From Bog-473 sp963843365 (GTDB taxonomy: Bacteria > Actinomycetota > Acidimicrobiia > Acidimicrobiales > RAAP-2): a DNA stretch of 64,000 nucleotides. Position 1 is the first letter of the stretch. Every line of letters begins with the position of its first letter. Under the pieces are notes generated by a model. That model worked only from the letters and a program-made list of their open reading frames with translations, made no database searches and was not told the DNA's origin. Location: positions 1 through 64,000 of the forward strand of contig CAWJKG010000006.1 in NCBI GenBank assembly GCA_963843365.1. Direction: 5' to 3'. A program made the translations under genes and the position numbers. This document shows, piece by piece, positions 9,034 to 17,389 of the stretch.

Positions 9034-10054
9034 GCGGTCGCCGCCTGCTCGAGGTGGAGGACCTCCAGGTCTCCTTCGCCACGTCGCGGGGCCCGCTGCA
9101 GGCGGTGCAGGGGGTCTCGCTCACCCTCGACCAGGGCAAGACGCTCGGCATCGTGGGCGAGTCGGGCTCGGGGAAGACGGTGCTCTCCCGGGCCATCATG
9201 GGCCTGCTCCCCCGCGCCTCGACCACGCAGACGGGCTCGGTGCGCTACGACGGCACCGAGCTGCTCAACGCGCCCAACGACGATCTGCGCAAACTGTGGA
9301 GCACCCACATCGCCATGGTCTTCCAGGACCCCATGACGTCGCTCAACCCCGTGCAGCGGATCGGCCACCAGATCACCGAGCCGCTCAAGATCCACCTCAA
9401 GCTCTCCAAGAGCGAGGCCAAGGAGACGGCGCTGTCGCTCCTGATGCAGGTCGGCATCCCCTCGCCCGTCGAGCGCTACGAGGCCTACCCGGCCCAGCTC
9501 TCGGGTGGCATGCGCCAGCGCGTCATGATCGCCATCGCGCTCGGCCTGCGCCCCGCGCCTGCTCATGGCCGACGAGCCCACCACCGGGCTCGACGTCACC
9601 GTGCAGGCCCAGATCCTCGACCTGCTGAGCCAGCTGCAGCGCGACCCGCGACATGGCCATGATCCTGGTGACCCACGACCTCGGCGTCGTGGCCACGCGC
9701 ACGGACGAGATCATCGTGATGTACGCCGGCAACGTGGTGGAGCGGGCGCCGACCAACGTGCTCTTCAAGAGCATGGCAATGCCCTACACGGAGGCGCTCC
9801 TCAAGTCGACACCCCGCATCGCCGAGCCCAGCCACACCCGCCTCACCGCCATCGAGGGCAGGCCCCCCGACCTGCTGAACCCCCCACTGGGATGCCCCTT
9901 CTCGCCCCGCTGCCCCTACGCGCAGGACAAGTGCCACGTCGAGAAGCCTCCGTTGGTGGAGGCGGCGCCCGGCCACAGCTACGCCTGCTGGTACCCCCTG
10001 ACCACCAAGGAGCCGGCGGCGTCCCCGACGCGACCCGACCCGGTGCCCGCATGA
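9030..10054 (+). CDS. dppD: Peptide ABC transporter ATPase DppD, with two single-base frameshifts
   Basis: Starts at GTG 9030 (GTGA overlap with dppC) and ends at 10054 (ATGA overlap with dppF). Visible motifs are Walker A GESGSGKT, the Q-loop FQDPMTSLNPV, the ABC signature LSGGMRQRV, Walker B LLMADEPTTGLDVTVQAQIL and the C-terminal oligopeptide cluster GCPFSPRCPYAQDKC. The frame breaks twice: an extra C in the run near 9551-9554, and an extra C near 9646. With both removed the protein is about 340 residues, normal for the family. Both breaks lie in the catalytic half, so if real the gene would be dead. The clean overlaps and conserved protein on both sides favour sequence error. Confidence 0.88.
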
Positions 10055-11040
10055 CCGACACCACGGTGGAAGCCTCGGCGGTGACGACCGACCCGCTGCT
10101 GTCCGTCGAAGACCTGCACGTCTCCTTCGGCAAGGGCAATGCGGCCGTCCAGGCCGTCGCCGGCATCACCTTCAGCATTCCCCAGGGCGAGACGCTGGGC
10201 CTGGTGGGCGAGTCCGGCTGCGGGAAGTCCACGACCGGGCGCGCCATCGTGCAGGTGGAGAAGGCGACCTCGGGGAGAATCACCTTCGGCGACACCGACC
10301 TGACCGCGCTCAGCCGCGGGGACCTGCGCACCCTGCGCACGCAGGTGCAGATGATCTTCCAGGATCCCATCTCGTCGCTCAACCCGCGGCGCCGGATCAT
10401 CGACGTCGTCGCCGAACCCCTGACCATATGGAGGATCGGGTCCAAGGAGGAGCGGCTCGAGACGTCGCGAGCCATGCTCGACCAGGTGGGCATCGATCCC
10501 TACATCAACGGCTCGAGGCGCCCCCGCGAGTTCTCCGGCGGCCAGTGCCAGCGCATCAGCATCGCCCGCGCCCTCGTCCTCAAGCCGAAGCTCCTGGTCT
10601 GCGACGAGGTCGTCTCCGCACTGGACGTGTCGGTACAGGCACAGATCCTCAACCTGCTGCAGGACCTGAAGAAGGAGTACAACCTCACCATCCTCTTCAT
10701 CGCGCACGACCTCGCCGTGGTGAAGAACGTGAGCGACCGGGTCGCCGTCATGTACCTGGGCCGCCTGTGCGAGATCGCACCGTCCGACCTCCTCTACGAG
10801 TCGCCGGCCCACCACTACACCGCCGCCCTCCTCGCCTCTGCCGTCGAGCCCGACCCGGAGGCCCCCCGCACGAAGGCCGCCCTGGCGGGCGAGCCCCCGA
10901 GCCCGATCAACCCGCCCTCGGGCTGCCGCTTCCGCACCCGCTGCCCGCGGGCGGAGGCCCGGTGCGCCGAGGAGGTCCCCGAAATGCGGGAGATCGCTCC
11001 CCGGCATCAGGTGGCCTGCCACTTCCCTATCGGCACTTGA
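10051..11040 (+). CDS. dppF: Peptide ABC transporter ATPase (DppF/OppF family)
   Basis: The protein has 329 residues from the ATG at 10051. Walker A is GESGCGKS and the Q-loop is FQDPISSLNPRRR. The ABC signature reads FSGGQCQRIS, where relatives usually have SGGQRQR. Walker B continues DEVVSALDVSVQAQ, with Val where Pro is usual after Glu. The catalytic Glu and the switch His (LFIAHDLAVV) are intact, so I expect activity. The C-terminal CRFRTRCPRAEARC cysteine cluster marks the oligopeptide subfamily. It closes the operon and would work as a heterodimer with DppD. Confidence 0.93.
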   Translation: MTDTTVEASAVTTDPLLSVEDLHVSFGKGNAAVQAVAGITFSIPQGETLGLVGESGCGKSTTGRAIVQVEKATSGRITFGDTDLTALSRGDLRTLRTQVQMIFQDPISSLNPRRRIIDVVAEPLTIWRIGSKEERLETSRAMLDQVGIDPYINGSRRPREFSGGQCQRISIARALVLKPKLLVCDEVVSALDVSVQAQILNLLQDLKKEYNLTILFIAHDLAVVKNVSDRVAVMYLGRLCEIAPSDLLYESPAHHYTAALLASAVEPDPEAPRTKAALAGEPPSPINPPSGCRFRTRCPRAEARCAEEVPEMREIAPRHQVACHFPIGT

Positions 11041-11064
11041 GCGGAACCGGCCCGGGCGGCACCC

Positions 11065-11100
11065 GGCCACGGCCACGGACACGGACACCGCCACGGCCAC
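11065..11100 (+). repeat. Six-fold hexamer tandem repeat (GGCCAC/GGACAC)
   Basis: Six consecutive hexamers of the form GGCCAC or GGACAC (one starting CGCCAC) sit between the dppF stop and the ATP-grasp start, ending eleven bases before the GTG at 11112. They could be a slippage-prone spacer. I see no terminator in this gap. Confidence 0.7.
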
Positions 11101-11111
11101 CCCGCCTGGCC

Positions 11112-11999
11112 GTGGCCTCGTGCGCCCGCTTCCCCGACCTCCACGACGACTGGCCGCTGCTGCAGGCCGCCCTGGCCGCGGCCGGCATCGAGGCCACCAC
11201 CGCGGTGTGGAACGACCCCGCCGTCGACTGGTCCGGGTACGACCTGGTGCTCGCCAGCGGGACCTGGGACAACATCCATCACGTCGACGAATTCCTGGCG
11301 TGGGCGGACGGGGTGTCGGCGCGCGGGGTGCCCGTGCGCAACTCGCCCGCCACGTTGCGCTGGAACATCGACAAGCACTACCTGCGCGACCTCGAGCGGG
11401 CCGGCGTTGCCACAGTGCCGACCCAGTGGGTGGAACCGATCCCTGGCGACCCGGACGGCCGCCAGGTGAAGGCGCTCGTCGCCGCGCTGGGCCTGCCGGG
11501 CGTCGAGCTCGTCGTCAAGCCCTCGGTCTCGGGCGGGGGCTACCGCACCGCGCGCTACGAGCCGGGCACGCAGGCGGCGGCACGGGCCCACATCGTGGAG
11601 CTGCTGGCGGCGGGGAACACCGCCATGGTCCAGCCCTATGTCCCGCGGGTGGACGTCGAGGGCGAGACCGCGCTGATCTACATCGGTGGCCGCTTCAGCC
11701 ACGCCGTGCACAAGGACCCGATGATCCGCCGGGGCGTCGGGCCCACCGACAGCCTGATCGACAACCAGGTCATGCGGGCCGCCACGGCGACCGCCGCCCA
11801 GCGCGCACTGGCCGAACAGGCCCTGGCCGGGGCCGAGGCGCTCCTCGGACCCATGACCTACGCCCGCGTCGACACGGTGGAGACGGACGAAGGGCCGGCG
11901 CTGCTCGAGCTCGAGTTGCTCGACCCGGTGCTGTTCTTCCCGCACCACCCCGAGGGGGCGGCGCTCCTGGCGGCCGAGCTGGCCCGCCTGGTGGCGTAG
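11112..11999 (+). CDS. ATP-grasp family protein (carboxylate-amine ligase-like)
   Basis: The protein is about 295 residues from a GTG at 11112. The start is chosen because the first strand (VASCARFPDLHDDWPLL) begins there, and no ATG is available. A pre-ATP-grasp domain includes WDNIHHVDEFLAWADGV. The ATP-grasp core follows, with the lysine-bearing strand VELVVKPSVSGGGY, the loop AMVQPYVPRVDVEGETALIY and the magnesium-ligand region LLELELLDPVLFF. This matches the family of glutathione-synthetase/RimK-like proteins of unknown substrate common in actinobacteria. It follows the transporter by 71 bases and its stop lies only three bases from the end of rpsA on the other strand. Confidence 0.75.
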   Translation: MASCARFPDLHDDWPLLQAALAAAGIEATTAVWNDPAVDWSGYDLVLASGTWDNIHHVDEFLAWADGVSARGVPVRNSPATLRWNIDKHYLRDLERAGVATVPTQWVEPIPGDPDGRQVKALVAALGLPGVELVVKPSVSGGGYRTARYEPGTQAAARAHIVELLAAGNTAMVQPYVPRVDVEGETALIYIGGRFSHAVHKDPMIRRGVGPTDSLIDNQVMRAATATAAQRALAEQALAGAEALLGPMTYARVDTVETDEGPALLELELLDPVLFFPHHPEGAALLAAELARLVA

Positions 12000-12002
12000 G
12001 GC

Positions 12003-13490
12003 CTACGCGCCTTCAGCAGGTTCGGGAGCGGGGGCCTCCGCCGCGGTGGCCGGAGCCGCCTCCGCCACGGCCTCGGGAACCGCGTCAGCCACGGCTTCGG
12101 GAGCCGCCTCCGCCGCGCCCTCGGGAGCAGCCTCGGGGGCCGGGCCGGCAGCATCCTCGCCTGTCGGCGGCGGCACCACGTGGGTCCCGGCCTCCTCGGC
12201 GAAGTCGGCCCAGGCCGCCTGGGCCTCGGTCTCGGGGGTGAACTCGCCCTCGGCGTAGTCGAAGCCGATGTAGTTGCCCTCTTCGTCGTAGGCGTGCTCG
12301 CCGAAGGCCTCGCGGTACTCCTCGGAGACCTCGCCGCCCTCGGCGGCCTGCTTGATCGACAGCGAAATCCGGCGGCGCTGCAGGTCGATGTCGATGATCT
12401 TGACCCACAGCTCCTCGCCGGGCGTGACCACCTGCTCGGGCAGGTCCACGTGGTGCACGGCCATCTCGGAAATGTGCACCAGGCCCTCAATGCCGTCACC
12501 CACCTGCACGAAGGCGCCGAAGGGCACCAGCTTGGTGATGCGGCCGTAGACGAGCTGGCCCACGGCGTGCGAGTCGGCGAACTCCTGCCACGGGTCGGAC
12601 TGGGTGGCCTTGAGCGACAGGCTGATGCGCTCCTTGTCGAGGTCGACGTCGAGCACCTCGACCTCGATCTCGTCGCCCACGGAAACCACCGACGACGGGT
12701 GGTCGACGTGCTTCCACGACAGCTCGGACACGTGGACGAGCCCGTCCATGCCCCCGAGGTCGACGAAGGCGCCGAAGTTGACGACCGAGGAGACCACGCC
12801 CTTGCGGCGCTCGCCGGGCTTGAGGTTCTGCAGGAAGTCGCCCCGCTGCTCCTTCTGGGCCTCCTCGAGCCAGGCCCGGCGCGAGAGCACGACGTTGTTG
12901 CGGTTGCGGTCGAGCTCAATGATCTTGGCCTCGATCACCTTGCCCACATACGGCTGCAGCTCGCGCACGCGGCGCAGCTCGACCAGCGACGCCGGCAGGA
13001 AGCCGCGCAGGCCGATGTCGACGATCAGGCCGCCCTTGACGACCTCAATGACGGGACCCGACACCATCTCGCCGTTGTTCTTCTTCTCCTCAATGGTCGT
13101 CCAGGCCCGCTCGTACTGGGCGCGCTTCTTGGACAGGACGAGGCGTCCCTCCTTGTCCTCCTTCTGGAGCACGAGGGCCTCGACGTGGTCGCCCAGGGAG
13201 ACGATCTCGGCCGGGTCGACGTCGTTGCGGATGGAGAGCTCGCGGGCGGGGATGACCCCTTCGGACTTGAAGCCGATGTCGAGGAGGACCTCGTCGCGGT
13301 CGATCTTGACCACCGTGCCCTCAATGACGTCGCCGTCGTCGAACTCGATGATGGAGTCACCCATCGCCTTCTCGAGATCGGCGTCACCGAGGTCGTCGTC
13401 GACGATGGTGCGAGGGATGTAGTTCCCTTCGGCGTCGAAGGTGCCCATCGCTTCGGGCGAGAGGAGGGAGGTGCGTGCTGCGTCAGCCAT
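12003..13490 (-). CDS. rpsA: 30S ribosomal protein S1
   Basis: The protein has 495 residues. The start is the ATG at 13490, preceded by AAGGAG seven bases upstream. Four S1 (OB-fold RNA-binding) domains are visible at about 44-112, 130-195, 217-285 and 302-372, with repeats such as VVNFGAFVDLGGMDGLVHVS and LVPFGAFVQVGDGIEGLVHI. S1 binds mRNA on the small subunit. Four domains is the usual actinobacterial form, compared with six in E. coli. The C-terminal tail of about 60 residues is low-complexity Ala/Glu/Pro. It is transcribed after polA with its own 157-base upstream gap. Confidence 0.96.
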   Translation of the reverse strand: MADAARTSLLSPEAMGTFDAEGNYIPRTIVDDDLGDADLEKAMGDSIIEFDDGDVIEGTVVKIDRDEVLLDIGFKSEGVIPARELSIRNDVDPAEIVSLGDHVEALVLQKEDKEGRLVLSKKRAQYERAWTTIEEKKNNGEMVSGPVIEVVKGGLIVDIGLRGFLPASLVELRRVRELQPYVGKVIEAKIIELDRNRNNVVLSRRAWLEEAQKEQRGDFLQNLKPGERRKGVVSSVVNFGAFVDLGGMDGLVHVSELSWKHVDHPSSVVSVGDEIEVEVLDVDLDKERISLSLKATQSDPWQEFADSHAVGQLVYGRITKLVPFGAFVQVGDGIEGLVHISEMAVHHVDLPEQVVTPGEELWVKIIDIDLQRRRISLSIKQAAEGGEVSEEYREAFGEHAYDEEGNYIGFDYAEGEFTPETEAQAAWADFAEEAGTHVVPPPTGEDAAGPAPEAAPEGAAEAAPEAVADAVPEAVAEAAPATAAEAPAPEPAEGA

Positions 13491-13646
13491 GGTGAAGCTC
13501 CTTGCGGCGGATGCGACTTGCACCCGCAGGACCGCGCCGGGGTCAGGTTCGAGGAATATGGAATGCGCCGCCTCCGGAGCAGACGGGGCAAGGCCTGCCA
13601 GCGTAGCAGCTGCTCAGGACGTTTCTCTGCGCCGCTGCCCGCGCCG
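13491..13646 (-). promoter_or_regulatory. Upstream region of rpsA
   Basis: This 156-base gap between the end of polA and the start of rpsA holds the rpsA ribosome binding site and, presumably, its own promoter. A TACGCT element on the minus strand near the polA side could be a -10 box, but no convincing -35 partner is visible. The region is less biased in composition than the coding sequence beside it. Confidence 0.4.
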
Positions 13647-16415
13647 CTAGCCCTTCGCGGCCGCCCAGCTCGGTCCGGTGGCCATGGAGATGGTGAGGGG
13701 CACCTTGAGGTCTGCCGCGCCGGTCAGGGCGGCCTCGGTGAGGCGGCGGACCTCGTCCTCCTCGCCCGCGGCCACCTCCACGATCACCTCGTCGTGGACC
13801 TGGAGCACGAGCCGGCTGGCCAGGCCGGCCTCCTCCAGGTCGCGGTCGAGCCGCACCAGGGCCAGCTTGAAGATGTCGGCGGCCAGGCCCTGAATGCCCG
13901 CGTTCATCGCCTGGCGCTCGGCCGCCTGGCGCACGCGGTAGTTCGCCGACTCCAGGTCGGGCAGGGGCCGCACGCGCCCGAACAGCGTGCGGGTGGCGCC
14001 CTGGACCCGGGCGTCGGCCACGGCGTGGTCCATGTACTGCTTCACCAGCGGGAAGGCGCCGAAGTAGCTCTCCATGATGGCGGCGGCCTCCTCGACCGGC
14101 ACGCCGAGGCGCTGGCTCAGCCCGTAGGCCTCCATGCCGTAGGCCAGGCCGTAGGAGACCATCTTCGAGTACTCGCGTTGGGTGTGGCTGACCTCCTCGG
14201 GGGCGATGCCGTAGACCGCCGCCGCCACCGTCCGGTGCACGTCGGACCCGGTGGTCAACGCGTCGATCAGCCCGGGGTCGCCCGAGAGGTGCGCGATGCA
14301 GCGCAGCTCCACCTGGTCGTAGTCGGCCACCAGGAAGGAGCAGCCCTGCGCCGGCACGAAGGCGCGGCGGAACTGCTTGCCCTGCTCGGTGCGCACCGGG
14401 ATGTTGTGCAGGTTGGGGCGGTCCGACGAGATGCGCCCGGTGCGGGCCACGGTCTGGCCGAACGAGGCGTGGATGCGCCCGTCGTCGGCCACCTCGGCCA
14501 GCAGGCTCTCGCCGTAGGTCGAGCGCAGCTTCTCGACCTCGCGGTAGGCCAGCAACGCCTCGATGATCGGGTGCGCGCCCCGCAGGCTCTCCAGCGTCTG
14601 GGCGTCCGTCGAGAAGCCGGTCTTCGTCTTCTTGCCCGGCGTGAGGCCGAGCTCGTCGTAGAGCACCGTGCGCAGCTGCGGCGTCGAGTTCACGTTGAAC
14701 TCGTGCCCGGCGTGCTCCTGCACCTCGGCCTGCAGGGTGGCCGCGGCCTCCTTGAGGGCGTCGGCGATGGTCTGCAGCTCCACCCTGTCCACGCCGATCC
14801 CGGCCACCTCCATTTTGGCCAGCACCCGCACCAACGGCGTCTCGATGTCGTCGTGCAGCTGCTCCATCCCCTCGGCGGCGAGGCGCGGCCGGAAGCCGGC
14901 CGCCATCCCCGCCACGTCGGCCGCCTCGGCTGCGGCTTCCTGCGCCAGGTCGCGCTCCGTCTCGCCGGGCTCCACGATGTCGAGACTCAACTGCCCCGTC
15001 TGCTGGCGCAGCTGCGACAGCCGGTACTCACCCGTCGAGGCATCGAGCAGATAGGCGGCCACGGCCGTGTCCATCTCCAGGCCCGTCAGGTCGATCCCGA
15101 GCGGCAGCAGCGAGCGCATGACCTCCTTGACCTCATGGCCCACGAAGGGGCGCGCCAACAGGCCGTGCAGCTTCTTGGCCACCGAGGCCGCGCCCAACTG
15201 CGCGGCCGGCACGAGCACGCCGGTCCCGGCCTCCTCGCCCTCCGTGGCCACGAGGACCAGCGCCACCAGGTCGCTCCGCCCGGGCAGGCCGTTCCAGCGC
15301 GCCGCCAACGCCAGCCGCCCCTCGCCGAGCGCGGCGAGCTCCTTCGTCACCGCGGACGCAGTCGTGGGCAGCGCGACCTCGCGGAGCTCGAAGGGCGGGG
15401 CGGCGGCCTCCGCCGCCGGCGGCCGCCCGGTCGTGGCGGCGGCGATCGCCGCCTCGGCGCCCTTCGCGGCCGGGCCCGCACTGCCGGGGACCGGCTCGCC
15501 CAGCGCGCCGGCGTCGAGCAGTTCTTCCAGGCGGCTCCAGACCGTCTTCATTTCGAAGCGGTCGAACGTGGCCTCGGCCGTGGCGCGGTCCCAGGCCCCG
15601 AGCGTCAGCTGGGTGACGTCGACGTCGAGCGGCACGTCCCGGACGAGCGGGATGATGCGGGCGTTCGAGCGGGCCAGCTCCTCGTTCTCGGCCAGGTTCT
15701 CGCGCAGCTTCGGGGTCTGCTCGTCCAGGTGGGAGAAGATGCCGTCCAGGTCGCCGTACTTGGTGAGCAGCTTGGCCGCGGTCTTCTCCCCCACGCCCGG
15801 GATCCCCGGCAGGTTGTCCGACGGGTCGCCGCGCAGCGACGCCAGGAGGACGTACTGGGACGGCGGCACACCGCAGCGTTCGAAGATGCCCGCCTCGTCG
15901 TAGAGCGCGTAGTCGCTGACGCCGCGCTTGTTGTAGAGCACCCGCACCCACGGGTCCTGCACCAGCTGGAAGCTGTCACGGTCCCCCGTGACGATGACCA
16001 CCTCGGTCTGCCGCTCGACGGCCTCGGTCGCCAGGGTGGCGATGACGTCGTCCGCCTCGAAGCCCGGCGCCTCCACCACGGGAATGGCCAGCGCCGCCAT
16101 GACCTCGCGGATCATGTCGAACTGGGGCGGCAGCAGCCAGGGGGTCTCGGCCCGGCCCGCCTTGTAGTCCTCGAGGATCTCGTCACGGAACGTCGCACCG
16201 GGCGCGTCGAAGGCGACGGCCAGCGAGGAAGGGTGATGCTCCCGGATGAGGTACACGAGCATGGAGCTGAAGCCGTGCACGGCATTGGTCACCACCCCGG
16301 TCGAGGTGGCCAGCGTGTCGGGCAGCGCGAAATAGGCCCGGAAGGCCAGCGACATGCCGTCGAGCAGGAGCAGTGGTCCCGTCCGCTCCTGGGCCGCTGC
16401 GGGTGCCGGGGTCAT
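13647..16415 (-). CDS. polA: DNA polymerase I
   Basis: The protein has 922 residues, normal for actinobacteria. The N-terminal 5'-nuclease (about 1-300) shows LLLLDGMSLAFRAYFALP, EAPGFEADDVIATLA, VTGDRDSFQLV and the H3TH motif NLPGIPGVGEKTAAKLL. The middle 3'-5' exonuclease-like domain (about 330-520) lacks the DxE and other acidic metal ligands, as in Taq and mycobacterial Pol I, so proofreading is probably absent. The polymerase domain shows motif A DYDQVELRCIAHLSGD, motif B KMVSYGLAYGMEAYGL and motif C VLQVHDEVIVEV. It works in Okazaki fragment maturation and repair. Confidence 0.97.
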   Translation of the reverse strand: MTPAPAAAQERTGPLLLLDGMSLAFRAYFALPDTLATSTGVVTNAVHGFSSMLVYLIREHHPSSLAVAFDAPGATFRDEILEDYKAGRAETPWLLPPQFDMIREVMAALAIPVVEAPGFEADDVIATLATEAVERQTEVVIVTGDRDSFQLVQDPWVRVLYNKRGVSDYALYDEAGIFERCGVPPSQYVLLASLRGDPSDNLPGIPGVGEKTAAKLLTKYGDLDGIFSHLDEQTPKLRENLAENEELARSNARIIPLVRDVPLDVDVTQLTLGAWDRATAEATFDRFEMKTVWSRLEELLDAGALGEPVPGSAGPAAKGAEAAIAAATTGRPPAAEAAAPPFELREVALPTTASAVTKELAALGEGRLALAARWNGLPGRSDLVALVLVATEGEEAGTGVLVPAAQLGAASVAKKLHGLLARPFVGHEVKEVMRSLLPLGIDLTGLEMDTAVAAYLLDASTGEYRLSQLRQQTGQLSLDIVEPGETERDLAQEAAAEAADVAGMAAGFRPRLAAEGMEQLHDDIETPLVRVLAKMEVAGIGVDRVELQTIADALKEAAATLQAEVQEHAGHEFNVNSTPQLRTVLYDELGLTPGKKTKTGFSTDAQTLESLRGAHPIIEALLAYREVEKLRSTYGESLLAEVADDGRIHASFGQTVARTGRISSDRPNLHNIPVRTEQGKQFRRAFVPAQGCSFLVADYDQVELRCIAHLSGDPGLIDALTTGSDVHRTVAAAVYGIAPEEVSHTQREYSKMVSYGLAYGMEAYGLSQRLGVPVEEAAAIMESYFGAFPLVKQYMDHAVADARVQGATRTLFGRVRPLPDLESANYRVRQAAERQAMNAGIQGLAADIFKLALVRLDRDLEEAGLASRLVLQVHDEVIVEVAAGEEDEVRRLTEAALTGAADLKVPLTISMATGPSWAAAKG

Positions 16416-16425
16416 GCCCTCGACA

Positions 16426-17055
16426 CTAGGGGGTCAGTGTGCCGTCGACGACCTGCTGCGCCACGTCGCGCATGCGGGCGCGCGTCTGCATGGCGGTGCG
16501 CTGAATGAAGCCGAAGGCCTCTTCCTCGGGGAGGTCGTCGCGGTCCATGAGGATCTGCTTGGCCTCGTCGACCACGCGCCGGGTCGCGATCTTGTCCTCG
16601 GCTCCGTCGGAGGAATGGGCGGCCTCGTCGTCGATGGCCCAGTCCTGCCGCGCCTTGGCCAGCACGTCGGCAATGGCGGGCAGGAGGTCCCGGGGCTGGA
16701 ACGGCTTGATGAGGTAGGCCGACACACCCGAGTCCCGCGCCTCCTCAATGAGGTCGCGCTGGCTGAAGGCGGTCAGGAGGAGGACGGCCACCTGGTGTCG
16801 GGACGTGATCTCGCGGGCGGCCCGGATGCCGTCCATCCCGGGCATCTTGACGTCCAGAATGGCGAGATCCGGCTGGTGCTCCTCGACCAGCGTCACCGCC
16901 TCGTCGCCGCGACCCGTCTCCCCGACCACCTCGTAGCCGGCGGACACCAGGATCTCCTTGAGGTCGAGACGCACGATGGCCTCGTCCTCGGCAATGAGGA
17001 CGCGCGCCAGGTGCCCCTGCGGCGCGCCGTTCTCCTCGTCCGTGCCGCCCGTCAT
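16426..17055 (-). CDS. pdtaR: ANTAR-domain RNA-binding response regulator (PdtaR-like)
   Basis: The protein has 209 residues from the ATG at 17055. A receiver domain (about 18-135) has the acidic pair in LIAEDEAIVRLD, the phospho-acceptor Asp in LAILDVKMPGMDG and the signalling Lys in AYLIKPFQPRDLL. The C-terminal ANTAR domain (about 150-205) has ATRRVVDEAKQILMD and EEEAFGFIQRTAMQTRAR, typical of proteins that bind paired RNA hairpins to cause antitermination. The same neighbour order (Rv1626, polA Rv1629, rpsA Rv1630) occurs in Mycobacterium tuberculosis. The cognate histidine kinase is not in this window. Confidence 0.92.
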   Translation of the reverse strand: MTGGTDEENGAPQGHLARVLIAEDEAIVRLDLKEILVSAGYEVVGETGRGDEAVTLVEEHQPDLAILDVKMPGMDGIRAAREITSRHQVAVLLLTAFSQRDLIEEARDSGVSAYLIKPFQPRDLLPAIADVLAKARQDWAIDDEAAHSSDGAEDKIATRRVVDEAKQILMDRDDLPEEEAFGFIQRTAMQTRARMRDVAQQVVDGTLTP

Positions 17056-17089
17056 GCCTTGATCTCCGTCATCGCCGGGCGAGGTGCCG

Positions 17090-17383
17090 TCACTGCTTGC
17101 CCGTGGCGACGGCGGCCAGGAGCTCGTCCTGGCGACGTTCCAGGTCGCCCACGACCTTGCACAGCGCATCGCGCGCCCGCACCATGGCGTCGGCGTGGCG
17201 CGCCGCCTCGTTGTGCTCCTGGCTGGCGAGCGGGGTCTCCGACACGAGGGCGCGCACGCGCGCCTCGTCGGCCGACTCCTGGACAACCGCCAACTGCTCA
17301 TTCAGCACGGCCAACTCCTCCCGCGCCCGTACCAGCCGGGTGTGGACATCTCTGATCCGCCGCTCCAAGAGGACGCGATGCAT
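17090..17383 (-). CDS. Small coiled-coil protein of unknown function
   Basis: The protein has 97 residues, nearly all charged or small, with heptad-like leucine spacing throughout (RIRDVHTRLVRAREELAVL and ALCKVVGDLERRQDELLA). It has no signal peptide or membrane helix. It lies six bases after menC and 34 bases before pdtaR on the same strand, so it could be part of that operon. I recognise no family. Its length and composition suggest a helical hairpin or coiled-coil dimer. Confidence 0.65.
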   Translation of the reverse strand: MHRVLLERRIRDVHTRLVRAREELAVLNEQLAVVQESADEARVRALVSETPLASQEHNEAARHADAMVRARDALCKVVGDLERRQDELLAAVATGKQ

Positions 17384-17389
17384 GGAGCG

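Noticed and set aside
9540..9660. Programmed ribosomal frameshifting in dppD
   Set aside because: Two separate +1 changes close together, no slippery heptamer or pseudoknot, and the same type of change in many unrelated genes favour sequence error.
12180..16508. A 1442-codon open frame on the plus strand opposite rpsA and polA
   Set aside because: It is the antisense frame of two well-recognised genes in GC-rich DNA. Its composition (His/Arg/Val/Leu/Gln-rich) has no motif.
12480..16760. Frequent ATTGAG (Ile-Glu) where ATCGAG would suit the GC content, for example in rpsA, polA and pdtaR
   Set aside because: ATCGAG is also common in the window. Without a genome-wide count I cannot claim avoidance of a motif such as a methylation or restriction site.
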